DNA of 64,000 nucleotides from RYN-230 sp963834705 (GTDB taxonomy: Bacteria; Actinomycetota; Actinomycetes; Streptosporangiales; Streptosporangiaceae), in contig CAWICV010000013.1 of the NCBI GenBank assembly GCA_963834705.1, positions 186,001 through 250,000 on the forward strand. Reading direction: 5' to 3'. The translations under genes were made by a program, and so were the position numbers. This document shows, piece after piece, positions 25,287 through 33,861 of this stretch. The notes beneath the pieces were generated by a model that saw nothing but the letters and a program-made list of their open reading frames with translations, searched no databases and was not told the origin of the DNA. Numbering within the stretch: position 1 is the first letter of the stretch; each line of letters opens with the position of its first letter.

Positions 25287-26203
25287 AGTTTCAGGGCTCC
25301 TTCGGTGAGTCCGGCGACGAAATAGCGCATGGTGAAGCCGACCAGGACGAACATGGGCATGGTGGCGATGACGAACGCGGCGAACACCGCCCCACCCGCG
25401 GACACGTTGATCCCGAGGCCGCCGACGAACTGCTGCACGCCCGCCGAGATCGTGGTGTGGTGCGGGTCCTGGATGACGATCGTGGGCCACAGGTAGTCGC
25501 CCCACACGTTGATGGTGACCAGGACCGCCCCGGTGAGCAGCACCGGCCGGGTCAGCGGGGCCACGATACGCAGCAGCACCCGGATCTCGGAGCAGCCGTC
25601 AACCCGGGCGCTCTCCAGGATCTCCGGCGGGATCTGGTCGAAGAAGCCGCGGAAGATCAGCACCAGCAGTGGCTGCGCGCTGGCCGCGTACGGCAGCACC
25701 AGGGCCCACCAGGTGTTGAACAGGTGCAGTTTCTGGATGGTCAGGAACAGCGGGATCAGGGTCAGCGTCCACGGGATCATCAGCAGCCCGATGTAGGCCA
25801 GGAACAGCAGGCTCTTGCCGCGGAACGTGAGCTGGGAGAACGCGTACGCGCCGAGCGCCGCGGCGGTGACCCCCGCCGCGATGGACAGCGCGGCCACGAT
25901 GACCGTGTTCAGCAGCGTTGCCGAGATGCCGGACCAGGCCTGCACATAGTTCTCGTAGTCGAACTGGGTGAACAGCGAGAACACGCCGCTGGTGAAGATG
26001 TTGCTCCCGGTCTTCAGCGAGTTCGAGACCACGAAGATGATCGGGAAGTAGGTCATCAGCACAATCAGCACACCGGCCGCCACCGCGATCCAGCGGTAGC
26101 CGCGCCGGTGCCGGGAGACGGGGCGGCCGGCCCGCCGCCCGGCTGGGGCCGGGCGGCGGGCCGGGCTGACCCGGGGCCGGTCAGTACTTGCTGAGGTCGA
26201 CAT
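25283..26203 (-). CDS. Carbohydrate ABC transporter permease (MalG type)
   Basis: A 306-aa inner-membrane permease with six transmembrane helices. The EAA loop contacting the ATPase reads ESARVDGCSEIRVLLRIVAP. The basic N-terminus is cytoplasmic. It overlaps the end of the binding-protein gene by 23 bp and the start of the rhamnosidase by 4 bp. No ATPase gene is present, so the system must share an MsiK-like ATPase as is common in actinomycetes. Confidence 0.92.
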   Translation of the reverse strand: MSTSASTDRPRVSPARRPAPAGRRAGRPVSRHRRGYRWIAVAAGVLIVLMTYFPIIFVVSNSLKTGSNIFTSGVFSLFTQFDYENYVQAWSGISATLLNTVIVAALSIAAGVTAAALGAYAFSQLTFRGKSLLFLAYIGLLMIPWTLTLIPLFLTIQKLHLFNTWWALVLPYAASAQPLLVLIFRGFFDQIPPEILESARVDGCSEIRVLLRIVAPLTRPVLLTGAVLVTINVWGDYLWPTIVIQDPHHTTISAGVQQFVGGLGINVSAGGAVFAAFVIATMPMFVLVGFTMRYFVAGLTEGALKL

Positions 26204-27683
26204 GATTCGCGGTGGCCCAGGAGTTCGCCGCGCCGGTCAGCAGGGACTGCCACGCGCTGGCGAACGAGGTGTAGGACATCGATCCGTTCACGTAGTCCTG
26301 CACCAGCCGCAGGCCCTGGTTGGTGGCCGCGGTGGACAGCACGTCGTCGAGCACCACGTCCACCACGGTGGGCACCTTGCCGCTGGGCACCAGGCTCTTC
26401 AGCCCGGGCAGGTTGACGACCGGCGCGGCTGTCTCGGCCGCGATCTCGCCGCCGGAATTCTGGATGTTGATCCAGTAGCCCAGGTGCTGCGGGGTGAACA
26501 GCCAGGCCAGGAAGTTCATTACCACCTTGGTCTTGGCCGGGGTCATGGTGTGGTCGGCCTGCTCGGAGGTGACGCCCCACTGGCCGTTGCCGTTCGGGCC
26601 GCCGATGATGCCCTTGGTCGAGATGCCGGTGGCCAGCGGGGTGCTCGCGGTGGTGATCGGCGGCTCGGGGAACACACCGAACTTGCTGGTCGAAAAGCCC
26701 GCCGAGCTGAGCTGCGGGATGTACCAGCTGCCGCCCCACAGCACGCCGACCTTGCCCTGGGCCAGCAGCGACTGGGTGCTCAGCGGCGGCTGGGTGGCGG
26801 TCGGAGCGGAGCAGGCGTCGTAGCCGCTCTGCCCGGTGGCCGAGTACCGGACGAACTGGCCGAGCAGCTTCCACACCTCGGCGTAGCGCGGGTTGTGCAT
26901 GCTGATGATGCCCTTGTGGATGCCGACCGCGACGTCCAGCGCGTTGGTCACCTGGGCGTGGTTCACGTTGAACTGGCTGACCTGGTTGGCCAGCAGCGAT
27001 GAGGTAGCCAGCCGCTCCCACCAGGACGGGTTACACGGGCCGCCGTCGGCGAAGATGATCGGGTTGACCCCGGCCGATTTGAGCTTGCCCAGGTCGGTCA
27101 TGAAGTCGGCCCAGGTGGCCGGGGCGGTGGTGATGCCGGCCTTGGCGAACGCGGCCTTGCTGTAGAACATGCCGGTCTCGACGTCCGAGCCGAGGATGAT
27201 GTCGATGTTGCCGTTCGGTGAGGTCATGTACGGCACGGTGGAGGGGGAGAACAGCGACAGCCAGCTCGTGTTGCCGGGCACGTACGGGTTGGGCTTCTCC
27301 AGGTAGGGCTTGATGTTCTGCAGCAGCCCGTTCGGCAATGCGCCCGAGGTGACCGGGCCGTACTGCTCCCAGACCAGGTCTGGCGCGCTGCCACCGGACG
27401 CCTGGCTCTGCACGGCGGCGTTCGCGGTAGTGATGCTGGAGCTGTTTTCCGGCAGCCACTGCACGGTCACATTCTTGTGCGCGGCCTCGTACTCGAGGGT
27501 CAGCTTCTTCATCCCGGCGTTGGCCTTGGCGTCGATCGTGCCGGTGTTGGGCGGGAGTACTGCCTTGATGACGATTGCGCCGTTGCTGCCGGACCCGCTG
27601 GATGAGCAGCCGGCCGCCAGTCCGCCGGCCAGCAGCAGGGCCCCGGCCGCGGTCAGCGGTCTTCTGATGGGACGTGTGTGCAC
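26181..27683 (-). CDS. ABC transporter sugar-binding lipoprotein
   Basis: A 500-aa extracellular solute-binding protein. The lipobox LAGGLAAGC predicts lipidation of Cys26, followed by a Ser/Gly linker. The two-lobe family 1 fold is suggested by VLWGGSWYIPQLS and PAKTKVVMNFLAWLFTPQH. It delivers a sugar, probably a rhamnose-containing oligosaccharide given the GH78 gene, to the two permeases. The gene sits between them, an uncommon order. Confidence 0.92.
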   Translation of the reverse strand: MHTRPIRRPLTAAGALLLAGGLAAGCSSSGSGSNGAIVIKAVLPPNTGTIDAKANAGMKKLTLEYEAAHKNVTVQWLPENSSSITTANAAVQSQASGGSAPDLVWEQYGPVTSGALPNGLLQNIKPYLEKPNPYVPGNTSWLSLFSPSTVPYMTSPNGNIDIILGSDVETGMFYSKAAFAKAGITTAPATWADFMTDLGKLKSAGVNPIIFADGGPCNPSWWERLATSSLLANQVSQFNVNHAQVTNALDVAVGIHKGIISMHNPRYAEVWKLLGQFVRYSATGQSGYDACSAPTATQPPLSTQSLLAQGKVGVLWGGSWYIPQLSSAGFSTSKFGVFPEPPITTASTPLATGISTKGIIGGPNGNGQWGVTSEQADHTMTPAKTKVVMNFLAWLFTPQHLGYWINIQNSGGEIAAETAAPVVNLPGLKSLVPSGKVPTVVDVVLDDVLSTAATNQGLRLVQDYVNGSMSYTSFASAWQSLLTGAANSWATANHVDLSKY

Positions 27684-27738
27684 TCGTTCCCACCTCCTGG
27701 TGAGGGTTTGGGTGAATTCGGGGATGCGGCGGTCCCGG

Positions 27739-28626
27739 CTACGCGGTGGTGCGTGGCCGGAGCAGCCGCAGGGCGATGAGGGTGAACACGAGCATGACCA
27801 CGAAGAGCAGGGTGCCGATGGCCATGCCGTAGCCGTACTGGTCGTTCTGGAACGCGGACTGGTACATGTCGAGCCCGGGCACCAGGGTCGCCGTGCCCGG
27901 GCCGCCGTTGGTCAGCAGCAGGATCGGGATGAAGTTCTGCACCGCGTAGATGCCGGACAGGATGACCACGATGCGGAACTGGGGCAGCAGCAGCGGGATG
28001 TCGATGGCCAGCACCCGCTTGAGTGTCCCGACGCCGTCGATGACGGCGGCGTCGAGCACATCCTTCGGCAGGTTCTGCAGCCCGCCGAGGAAGATCAGGA
28101 AGCCCAGGTTGGAGATCCACGGGAAGCCGATCAGCAGGATGCTGACCAGGGCCAGGTGCGGGCTGGCCAGCCAGGTCGGCTCGGGCAGCCCGGCCGTGCC
28201 GAGGAACACGTCGATCAGCCCGTACTGCGGCTGCAGCAGGTAGGCCCAGACCTCGATCAGGATCAGCGGCGGCAGCACGATCGGCAGCACCAGCAGGTAC
28301 TTGGCCACGGTGCCGGCCCGGGGCGGCATGTGCGTGACCACCTCGGCCGCGGTGAACTGGGACACCAGCGTGATCAGGATGCCCCCGCCGACCAGGATGG
28401 CCAGGTTCTTCGCCTCGCCGCCGAACGTGGGCGACTGCACGTACTGCCTGAACTGGGTGATGCCGTCATAGGTGGGCGGGGTGAAGCCGTTCCACTGGTA
28501 GAACCCGCCGATCAGGCTGCGCACCGCCGGGTAATAGCTGAACAGGCCGATCAGCAGCAGGCTCGGCAGCAGCATGGCCGCCAGCACCGGGTGATACCGC
28601 TGGCGTAGCTGGGCAAGGCTTGTCAT
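27739..28626 (-). CDS. Carbohydrate ABC transporter permease (MalF type)
   Basis: A 295-aa permease with six helices. The EAA-type loop is DAAVIDGVGTLKRVLAIDIP, followed by TNGGPGTATLV. It pairs with the MalG-type permease two genes downstream. ATG 28626 has AGGAGA 9 nt upstream; the frame extends 15 codons further but without a ribosome site. First gene of the operon permease, binding protein, permease, GH78, divergent from the AraC gene. Confidence 0.92.
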   Translation of the reverse strand: MTSLAQLRQRYHPVLAAMLLPSLLLIGLFSYYPAVRSLIGGFYQWNGFTPPTYDGITQFRQYVQSPTFGGEAKNLAILVGGGILITLVSQFTAAEVVTHMPPRAGTVAKYLLVLPIVLPPLILIEVWAYLLQPQYGLIDVFLGTAGLPEPTWLASPHLALVSILLIGFPWISNLGFLIFLGGLQNLPKDVLDAAVIDGVGTLKRVLAIDIPLLLPQFRIVVILSGIYAVQNFIPILLLTNGGPGTATLVPGLDMYQSAFQNDQYGYGMAIGTLLFVVMLVFTLIALRLLRPRTTA

Positions 28627-28761
28627 GCTGGCAATCTCCTGGATGAAGTGGCCTGCGTGGTTTAGGATCATTCGCCGTCCGCGCTGGCCAGCGCTAGGCC
28701 GAGATGAACTGTTGGTAGCACGAAATTAACTTTGGCGTGATCTGAGCGGTACGCTTCGCGG

Positions 28762-29733
28762 GTGGAAGATCCGGGCATTGAGGACATGCCGCTGGACACC
28801 AGCCGGGACCAGCTCTACTTCAACGAGGGGGCATTCGCCTACGCCGGGTACCACCGGCACCACCGGGTGCAGCCGCTGCACACGCACAGTTTCATGGAGA
28901 TCGCATTCATCATCGGCGGCGCTGGTGTGCACCAGTCGCTGGCGGGCCCGCAGCGGCTCGCGGTCGGTGACGCCATCCTGCTCCGCCCGGGCGTATGGCA
29001 CGGCTACTACGACTGCACCGACCTGGAGCTGTACAACTGCTGCTTCAGCAGCGAGCTGCTCCGCCGTGAGCTGATGTGGACTCGCGAGGACCCGCTGCTC
29101 GGCTACCTGCTGTGGACCGGCCCCTACCTGGGCCAGGGCTACGGCATGCTGACCATGCACCTGGCGCCGGACACGTTAGCCGAATGCCGCAGCCACCTGG
29201 CCGCGCTGGCCCTGCTCTGGCACCAGCCGGCCAGCACGCACCGCGGCGACATCGTCGGGCGGCTGGCCCTGCTGCTCAGCCAGCTCGGCCGGACCGTGGC
29301 CAGGACCTCCGCGCTGGCCGACGCCGGCCCGGCCCATCCGGCGGTCGGCCAGGCCATGCGGCTGCTGGAAGCCGCGCCCGCACACCGCTGGACCCTGCCC
29401 GAACTGGCCGATCAGCTGCACCTCGCACCCGGCTACCTGGTCCGGGTATTCAAGTCCGGCACCGGCCTGCCGCCCATGGCCTACCTGGCCCGGCTGCGCG
29501 CCGAGACGGCCGCCACCCTGCTGCTGCATACCGACCAGCCGGTCACCACGATCGGCCGGGCCGTCGGCTGGCCGGACCAGAACTACTTCGCTCGCCGGTT
29601 CAAGGCGCATTACGGGCTGAGCGCGACCACATACCGGGCCCGCTTCGCCGCCCACGCCGCCCGGCTCCGGCCCGAGCTCAACCCAGGGCCGGGTGAGCTG
29701 GTCGGCGACGATAACTTGACTCATTCCAGATAG
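28762..29733 (+). CDS. AraC-family regulator of the rhamnoside locus
   Basis: A 323-aa regulator. An N-terminal cupin sugar-sensing domain (HRVQPLHTHSFMEIAFIIGG, RLAVGDAILLRPGVWHGYY) is followed by two helix-turn-helix motifs at ~215-310 (ELADQLHLAPGYLVRVFKSG and TTIGRAVGWPDQNYFARRFK). It is divergent from the ABC/GH78 operon with 135 bp between starts, so it most likely controls that operon in response to the imported sugar. Confidence 0.9.
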   Translation: MEDPGIEDMPLDTSRDQLYFNEGAFAYAGYHRHHRVQPLHTHSFMEIAFIIGGAGVHQSLAGPQRLAVGDAILLRPGVWHGYYDCTDLELYNCCFSSELLRRELMWTREDPLLGYLLWTGPYLGQGYGMLTMHLAPDTLAECRSHLAALALLWHQPASTHRGDIVGRLALLLSQLGRTVARTSALADAGPAHPAVGQAMRLLEAAPAHRWTLPELADQLHLAPGYLVRVFKSGTGLPPMAYLARLRAETAATLLLHTDQPVTTIGRAVGWPDQNYFARRFKAHYGLSATTYRARFAAHAARLRPELNPGPGELVGDDNLTHSR

Positions 29734-29801
29734 TTCGGAAGGGGCGGCTGCCCCGCGTGCCAGGCGGCCGCCCACCGGCCGGCCCGGCCACTAGCTTGCT
29801 T

Positions 29802-29807
29802 TAGCGT
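29802..29807 (+). promoter_or_regulatory. Leaderless-type -10 element (TAGCGT)
   Basis: TAGCGT lies 7 nt before ATG 29815. There is no Shine-Dalgarno, a pattern typical of leaderless actinomycete transcripts. No clear -35. Confidence 0.4.
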
Positions 29808-29814
29808 CGAGGGC

Positions 29815-30999
29815 ATGGCACAGGCACGGCGGGCTCTGGTGCTGCGCGCGGCCGCGGCGCTGGCCCTCAGCATGGGCATCGGGCGGTTCGCCTATACGCC
29901 GATCCTGCCCCTGATGCATGCCCAGGCCGGGCTGTCCGCGCAGTTCGGCTCGGCGCTGGCCACCGCCAACTACCTCGGCTACCTGATCGGCGCGCTGGCC
30001 GGCATCGCCGCCCCGGCGCTGCTCCGCTCGCTGCTGACGCTGCGGGCCGGGCAGGTCGTGCTGATCGGCACGCTGCTGCTGATGGCCGCAACCGGCAGCC
30101 ACGCCCTCTGGTTCGCGCTCCGGCTGGCCGCCGGGGTGGCCAGCGCCCTGGTGTTCATGATCGCGGTGACCGCGATGCTGACCCGGCTGCCGGCCCGCGA
30201 CCAGCACCTGGCCGGCTGGGGCTTCGGCGGCGTCGGGGCGGGCATCACACTGTCCGGGGCCGTGGTGCTCGTGCTCCCGGCCACTCCCGGCTGGCGCGCG
30301 GCCTGGGTCAGTTGCGCGGCACTGGCGTTCATCCTGATGGTTCTGGCCTGGCCGTTGCGGCCCGCGCCGGCTGCCGCGCCCGCCGCGGCGCAGCGGCCGG
30401 CGGGCCAGCCCAGCCCGCACCGGTGGTTCGCCGCGCTGCTGGCCAGTTACTCGCTGGAGGGCGTCGGCTACATCATCGCCGGGACGTTCCTCGTCGCCGC
30501 CATCAATGAGCACGCGCCGGCCTGGGCCGGCAGCGGCGCCTGGGTGCTGGTCGGGCTGGCCGCGCTGCCCGCCCCGGCGCTGTGGGCGCGGCTCGGCCGG
30601 CGCTGGGCCCGGCCTACCCTGCTGCTGGCCGCGCTGCTCATCCAGGCCGGCGGGATCGCGCTGCCCGCGCTGGCTCCCGGCGTCGGGCCGGCCCTGGTGT
30701 CCGCGGTGCTGTTCGGCGGCACCTTCCTCGGCATAGCCTCACTCGCGCTGGCCCTCGGCGCGCATCTGCAGTACCCGCGGGCGGTCGCCGTGCTGACCAC
30801 CGGCTACAGCACCGGCCAGATCCTCGGACCACTCGTGGTGACCCCATTGCTAGCGCATGGTTACCGGGTCGCGCTGCTGGTCGGCGCGGCGGTGGTGCTG
30901 GCCGCCGCGGCCGCGGCCGCGGTGCTGCGGATCGGTTTCCCGCACCGGGTCGGCGGCATGGTCGAGCCGTCCCGGGCGCCCGGTCAGGCTAGGGTCTGA
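29815..30999 (+). CDS. YbfB/YjiJ-family MFS transporter
   Basis: A 394-aa, 12-helix major facilitator. The N-terminal block SMGIGRFAYTPILPLM and ANYLGYLIGALAG, then GWGFGGVGAGITLSG, match the YbfB/YjiJ family. Substrates are unknown. No ribosome site precedes ATG 29815, but a TAGCGT -10-like element lies 7 nt upstream. Confidence 0.9.
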   Translation: MAQARRALVLRAAAALALSMGIGRFAYTPILPLMHAQAGLSAQFGSALATANYLGYLIGALAGIAAPALLRSLLTLRAGQVVLIGTLLLMAATGSHALWFALRLAAGVASALVFMIAVTAMLTRLPARDQHLAGWGFGGVGAGITLSGAVVLVLPATPGWRAAWVSCAALAFILMVLAWPLRPAPAAAPAAAQRPAGQPSPHRWFAALLASYSLEGVGYIIAGTFLVAAINEHAPAWAGSGAWVLVGLAALPAPALWARLGRRWARPTLLLAALLIQAGGIALPALAPGVGPALVSAVLFGGTFLGIASLALALGAHLQYPRAVAVLTTGYSTGQILGPLVVTPLLAHGYRVALLVGAAVVLAAAAAAAVLRIGFPHRVGGMVEPSRAPGQARV

Positions 31000-31017
31000 G
31001 GGGCGAGGAGGGTGGCT

Positions 31018-31674
31018 ATGGCAGAGGAAACGTTCACGATCGGGTCCGAGGTCAGCTGCACCGACGGGGACGCCGGCGAGCTGACCCGGGTGGTCGTCGA
31101 TCCGGTGGCCGGCGTGCTGACCCATCTGGTGGTCGAGCCGAAGGGGCGGCTGGGCCTGGCCCGGCTGGTGCCCATCGACCTGGTCTTCGCCGGGGCAGCG
31201 GGTGAGCCGGTCCGGCTCGGCTGCACGCTGGCCGAGTTCGCGCACCTGGACCCGGCCGAGGAGACCCAGTTCGTGCCGGGCACTCAGGGCTATGGGGCCT
31301 ACGGCCCGCAGCAGGTGCTGACCTGGCCCTACTCCACCATGGGCGGCGGCCATGGGGTACCGGACCGGCTGCTCGACGGGGTGTCCGAGACCGTCACCTA
31401 CGACACGGTCCCGGTCGGCGAGGTGGAGGTGCGCCGCGGCGAGCACGTGCACGCCACCGACGGCCCCATCGGTCACGTCGAAGGCCTGGTCATCGACCCG
31501 GGCAGCCACCATGTAACGCACGTGCTGCTGCAGGAAGGGCACCTGTGGGGCCGCAAGGAGGTGGCCATCCCGGTCACCGCGGTGACCAGCACCGATGACG
31601 GTATCCGGCTTAGCCTGAGCAAGCACGAGGTGGGCGCGCTGCCGGCGGTCGACGTGCACCACCCCGGCGGCTAG
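31018..31674 (+). CDS. PRC-barrel domain protein
   Basis: A 218-aa soluble protein with two PRC-barrel-like halves. The first reads VSCTDGDAGELTRVVVDPVA and the second GEHVHATDGPIGHVEGLVID, VTHVLLQEGHLWGRKEVAIP. PRC-barrels mediate RNA or protein contacts in RimM and in photosynthetic centres; no specific role here. ATG 31018 has GAGGAGG 7 nt upstream, and it may be co-transcribed with the MFS gene. Confidence 0.8.
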   Translation: MAEETFTIGSEVSCTDGDAGELTRVVVDPVAGVLTHLVVEPKGRLGLARLVPIDLVFAGAAGEPVRLGCTLAEFAHLDPAEETQFVPGTQGYGAYGPQQVLTWPYSTMGGGHGVPDRLLDGVSETVTYDTVPVGEVEVRRGEHVHATDGPIGHVEGLVIDPGSHHVTHVLLQEGHLWGRKEVAIPVTAVTSTDDGIRLSLSKHEVGALPAVDVHHPGG

Positions 31675-31710
31675 CGCAGCCGTCACCGGCCGCGCTAGCC
31701 GCTGCCGGGG

Positions 31711-32361
31711 TCAGCCGTTGGCGCCGCAGACCGGCCAGGCGCCGATGCCCTGCCCGGCCAGCACCCGCTCGGCCACCGCGATCTGATCCGCCGGGGAGGC
31801 CAGGTTGGCCGACGGCGCGTACTGGCCGCCGCCGTAGCCGAGCCAGGTCCCCTCGGTGAACTGCAGGCCGCCGTAGAAGCCGTTCCCGGTGTCCGCGCTC
31901 CAGTTGCCGCCCGACTCGCAGGCGGCAATGGCCGACCAGTTCACCCCGTCCGCGGAACTCACGGCCGGCGCGGGCGCCGGGGCCGGGGCCGGGCCGGCCG
32001 GTGCGCTGCTGGCGGCGGAGGTGGCCGAGGCCGGCTCGGCCGGGGCGGGCGCCGCCGCTGGCGCCGCCGGGATGGCCGCGGTGGCCGCGCGGGCCAGCCA
32101 CGGCGCCACCGCCCCCGAGGCGGGCAGGGTCAGCCGCTGGCCCGCGGTGATCAGCGACGGGTTCTTCACCTGGTGCCGGTTGGCCCACCAGACCGCGGGC
32201 CAGTCGGCGGCACGGCCGTACTCGTGCGCCGCGATCGCGGACAGCGTGTCACCCGCCTGTACCGTGTAGCTCTCCGCGGCGTGGTGCGTGGCCGCGGGAT
32301 GCAGCGAAATCGTGACCGCTATCAGGCTCTTCGCCAGCCCGGCAGCTGGAATACTGAACAT
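31711..32361 (-). CDS. LysM / Rpf-like transglycosylase-domain protein
   Basis: A 216-aa exported protein. After a hydrophobic N-terminus (AAGLAKSLIAVTISL) comes a LysM domain (SYTVQAGDTLSAIAAHEYGR), an Ala/Pro-rich linker, and a C-terminal Rpf-like lysozyme fold. That fold shows WSAIAACESGGNWSADTGNG, with catalytic Glu in CESGGNW, then YGGLQFTEGTWLGYGG. It likely cleaves peptidoglycan during growth or resuscitation. ATG 32361 has AGGAAGGAA upstream. The leader contains a strong hairpin. Confidence 0.88.
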   Translation of the reverse strand: MFSIPAAGLAKSLIAVTISLHPAATHHAAESYTVQAGDTLSAIAAHEYGRAADWPAVWWANRHQVKNPSLITAGQRLTLPASGAVAPWLARAATAAIPAAPAAAPAPAEPASATSAASSAPAGPAPAPAPAPAVSSADGVNWSAIAACESGGNWSADTGNGFYGGLQFTEGTWLGYGGGQYAPSANLASPADQIAVAERVLAGQGIGAWPVCGANG

Positions 32362-32395
32362 GTCGGGGTTCCTTCCTAAGGGCTGATCCGACATA

Positions 32396-32432
32396 GGTCC
32401 CGGCCGGGTGCTGCAACACTCTGGCCGGGACC
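32396..32432 (-). promoter_or_regulatory. Stable hairpin in the leader of the Rpf-like gene
   Basis: Arms 32396-32405 (GGTCCCGGCC) and 32423-32432 form a perfect 10-bp stem. The 17-nt loop can pair again (GTG/CAC). It lies 34 nt upstream of the ATG, after probable transcription start, so it may attenuate transcription. Rpf genes in actinomycetes are often under c-di-AMP (ydaO) riboswitches, but I could not match the aptamer core here. Confidence 0.45.
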
Positions 32433-33014
32433 GCCTCGATTAACAGATGAGAGAGGTGCGGGCCACCTCCCGCCTCCGCGGGCCGCGGGTACGCGTGAAT
32501 ATCACGGGGGATTGCCTCCTCTGGCTGGTGTCGCCGAGTCGGTGTGCATGGTGAATGCGGCTGAAATGCGCCCCGGAGCCGCAGCAGGCGTGCTTATTCA
32601 GAAGCTCGGTACTGGCGCGGTCGTTGCTCCCATCTGTGCTCAGGCATCGAGCACGTCCTTACCCTGCCGCCCCAGGACCGGTGCTGGCCGGCCTGGGTGG
32701 GGGGCCGGTAATGCGAGCCGAGCAAGGCCAAAACTGGCTGGTTCATCAACCGCAGACCAAGGTACGCCCCCAAAGTGGGACAGTCCAGGCATTGGCCACC
32801 CCGGGCGAGTCTGGGCGGCCCGAATTCGCTTTCCGCACGGCCGCATGTGACCTTCTGCTCCACTTTATCCGGGTGATAATTGAGCGCACCGGGGCGGGAG
32901 ATTACTGCTGGGGCCGGCTGCGCCCGGGCCGGGACGGTCTGGCCATCGGCGGCGCGGAGGCATAATCTGCGCGCTAGCCCGATCGATTGGCGCCAGGCCG
33001 GGAAGGGAAACATC
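32433..33014. other. Intergenic stretch with no supported gene
   Basis: The ~580 bp between the Rpf-like gene and the CBS gene holds several GC-rich inverted repeats near 32450-32500 but no frame with convincing composition or ribosome site. It must contain divergent promoters. ORFs on both strands (for example 32594-33016) look like noise. Confidence 0.5.
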
Positions 33015-33440
33015 ATGACTCAAGCAGCTGCGCAGCAGCCCGAGCCGCCCGCGGCGGCCACCGTGGCGGACGTCATGCACCCCCCGGTGACCACGGTGGA
33101 GCAAGGCGACCACGTGGCCGCGGCCGCCTACCTGATGAAACACGCTGGCGCCACCGCGCTCATGGTGGTGGACCCGCAGACCAGTCAGCCCCGGGGCATC
33201 ATCACCGAGGCGGACATCGCCCGGGTGGTCGCGGACGGCAAGAACGTGAACGACGTCCGGGTGCACGACCTGATGACCGAGGAGCCAACCGTCATCCAGG
33301 CCACGACCAGCATCAGGAGCGCGGCCCGGACGATGACCAACGGGCATTTCCGGCACCTGCCGGTGGTGGACGACACCGGGCTGATCGGCATGGTCAACAT
33401 CAGCGACGTGTGCGCCGCGCTGCTCGGCCCGGATGACTAG
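33015..33440 (+). CDS. Tandem CBS-domain protein
   Basis: A 141-aa stand-alone CBS pair. CBS1 covers ~18-75 (VADVMHPPVTTVEQGDHVAA, then RGIITEADIARVV) and CBS2 ~80-138 (VHDLMTEEPTVIQATTS, then FRHLPVVDDTGLIGMVNISD). Such proteins bind adenosine nucleotides and act as energy sensors. ATG 33015 has GGGAAGGG upstream. A DUF2237 gene follows 14 bp later. Confidence 0.92.
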   Translation: MTQAAAQQPEPPAAATVADVMHPPVTTVEQGDHVAAAAYLMKHAGATALMVVDPQTSQPRGIITEADIARVVADGKNVNDVRVHDLMTEEPTVIQATTSIRSAARTMTNGHFRHLPVVDDTGLIGMVNISDVCAALLGPDD

Positions 33441-33454
33441 CGGGCTGTGCCGGT

Positions 33455-33856
33455 ATGGCTGATCGCAACGTGCTGGGCGGGGAGCTGGAGCCGTGCGGCA
33501 CCGACCCGGTCACCGGGTTCTACCGGGACGGGTGCTGCCACACCGGCCCGGAGGACCTGGGCAGCCATACCATCTGCGCGGTGGTGACGGCGGAGTTCCT
33601 GGCCCACCAGCGCAGCATCGGCAACGACCTGACCACGCCGGTGCCGCAGTTCAACTTCCCCGGGCTGGTCCCCGGCGACCGCTGGTGCGTGACCGCGCGG
33701 AACTGGCTGCGCGCGCACCAGGACGGCGCGGCGGCCCACGTGGTGCTGGCCTCCACCCATGAGGCCGCGCTGCAGATCGTGCCGCTGACCGTACTGCAGC
33801 AGCACGCCGTTGAACGTGCCGGCCGATCCGGGCGCGCTCGGCCCGTGATCTACTGA
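33455..33856 (+). CDS. DUF2237 family protein
   Basis: A 133-aa protein of the DUF2237 family, recognised by NVLGGELEPCGTDPVTGFYR, DGCCHTGPEDLGSHTICAVV and GNDLTTP. The conserved Cys/His residues could bind a metal. Function is not known. It lies in a tight same-strand run with the CBS gene and the aldolase gene. Confidence 0.9.
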   Translation: MADRNVLGGELEPCGTDPVTGFYRDGCCHTGPEDLGSHTICAVVTAEFLAHQRSIGNDLTTPVPQFNFPGLVPGDRWCVTARNWLRAHQDGAAAHVVLASTHEAALQIVPLTVLQQHAVERAGRSGRARPVIY

Positions 33857-33861
33857 CATCC

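Noticed and set aside
32362..32700. A classical ydaO (c-di-AMP) riboswitch before the Rpf-like gene
   Set aside because: Only a weak match to the 3' segment; the conserved internal GGGGAACC-like and GGGT motifs were not found. Kept as a structured leader only.
32594..33016. 140-aa minus-strand frame in the gap before the CBS gene
   Set aside because: No ribosome site, composition unlike neighbours, and it covers the CBS promoter.
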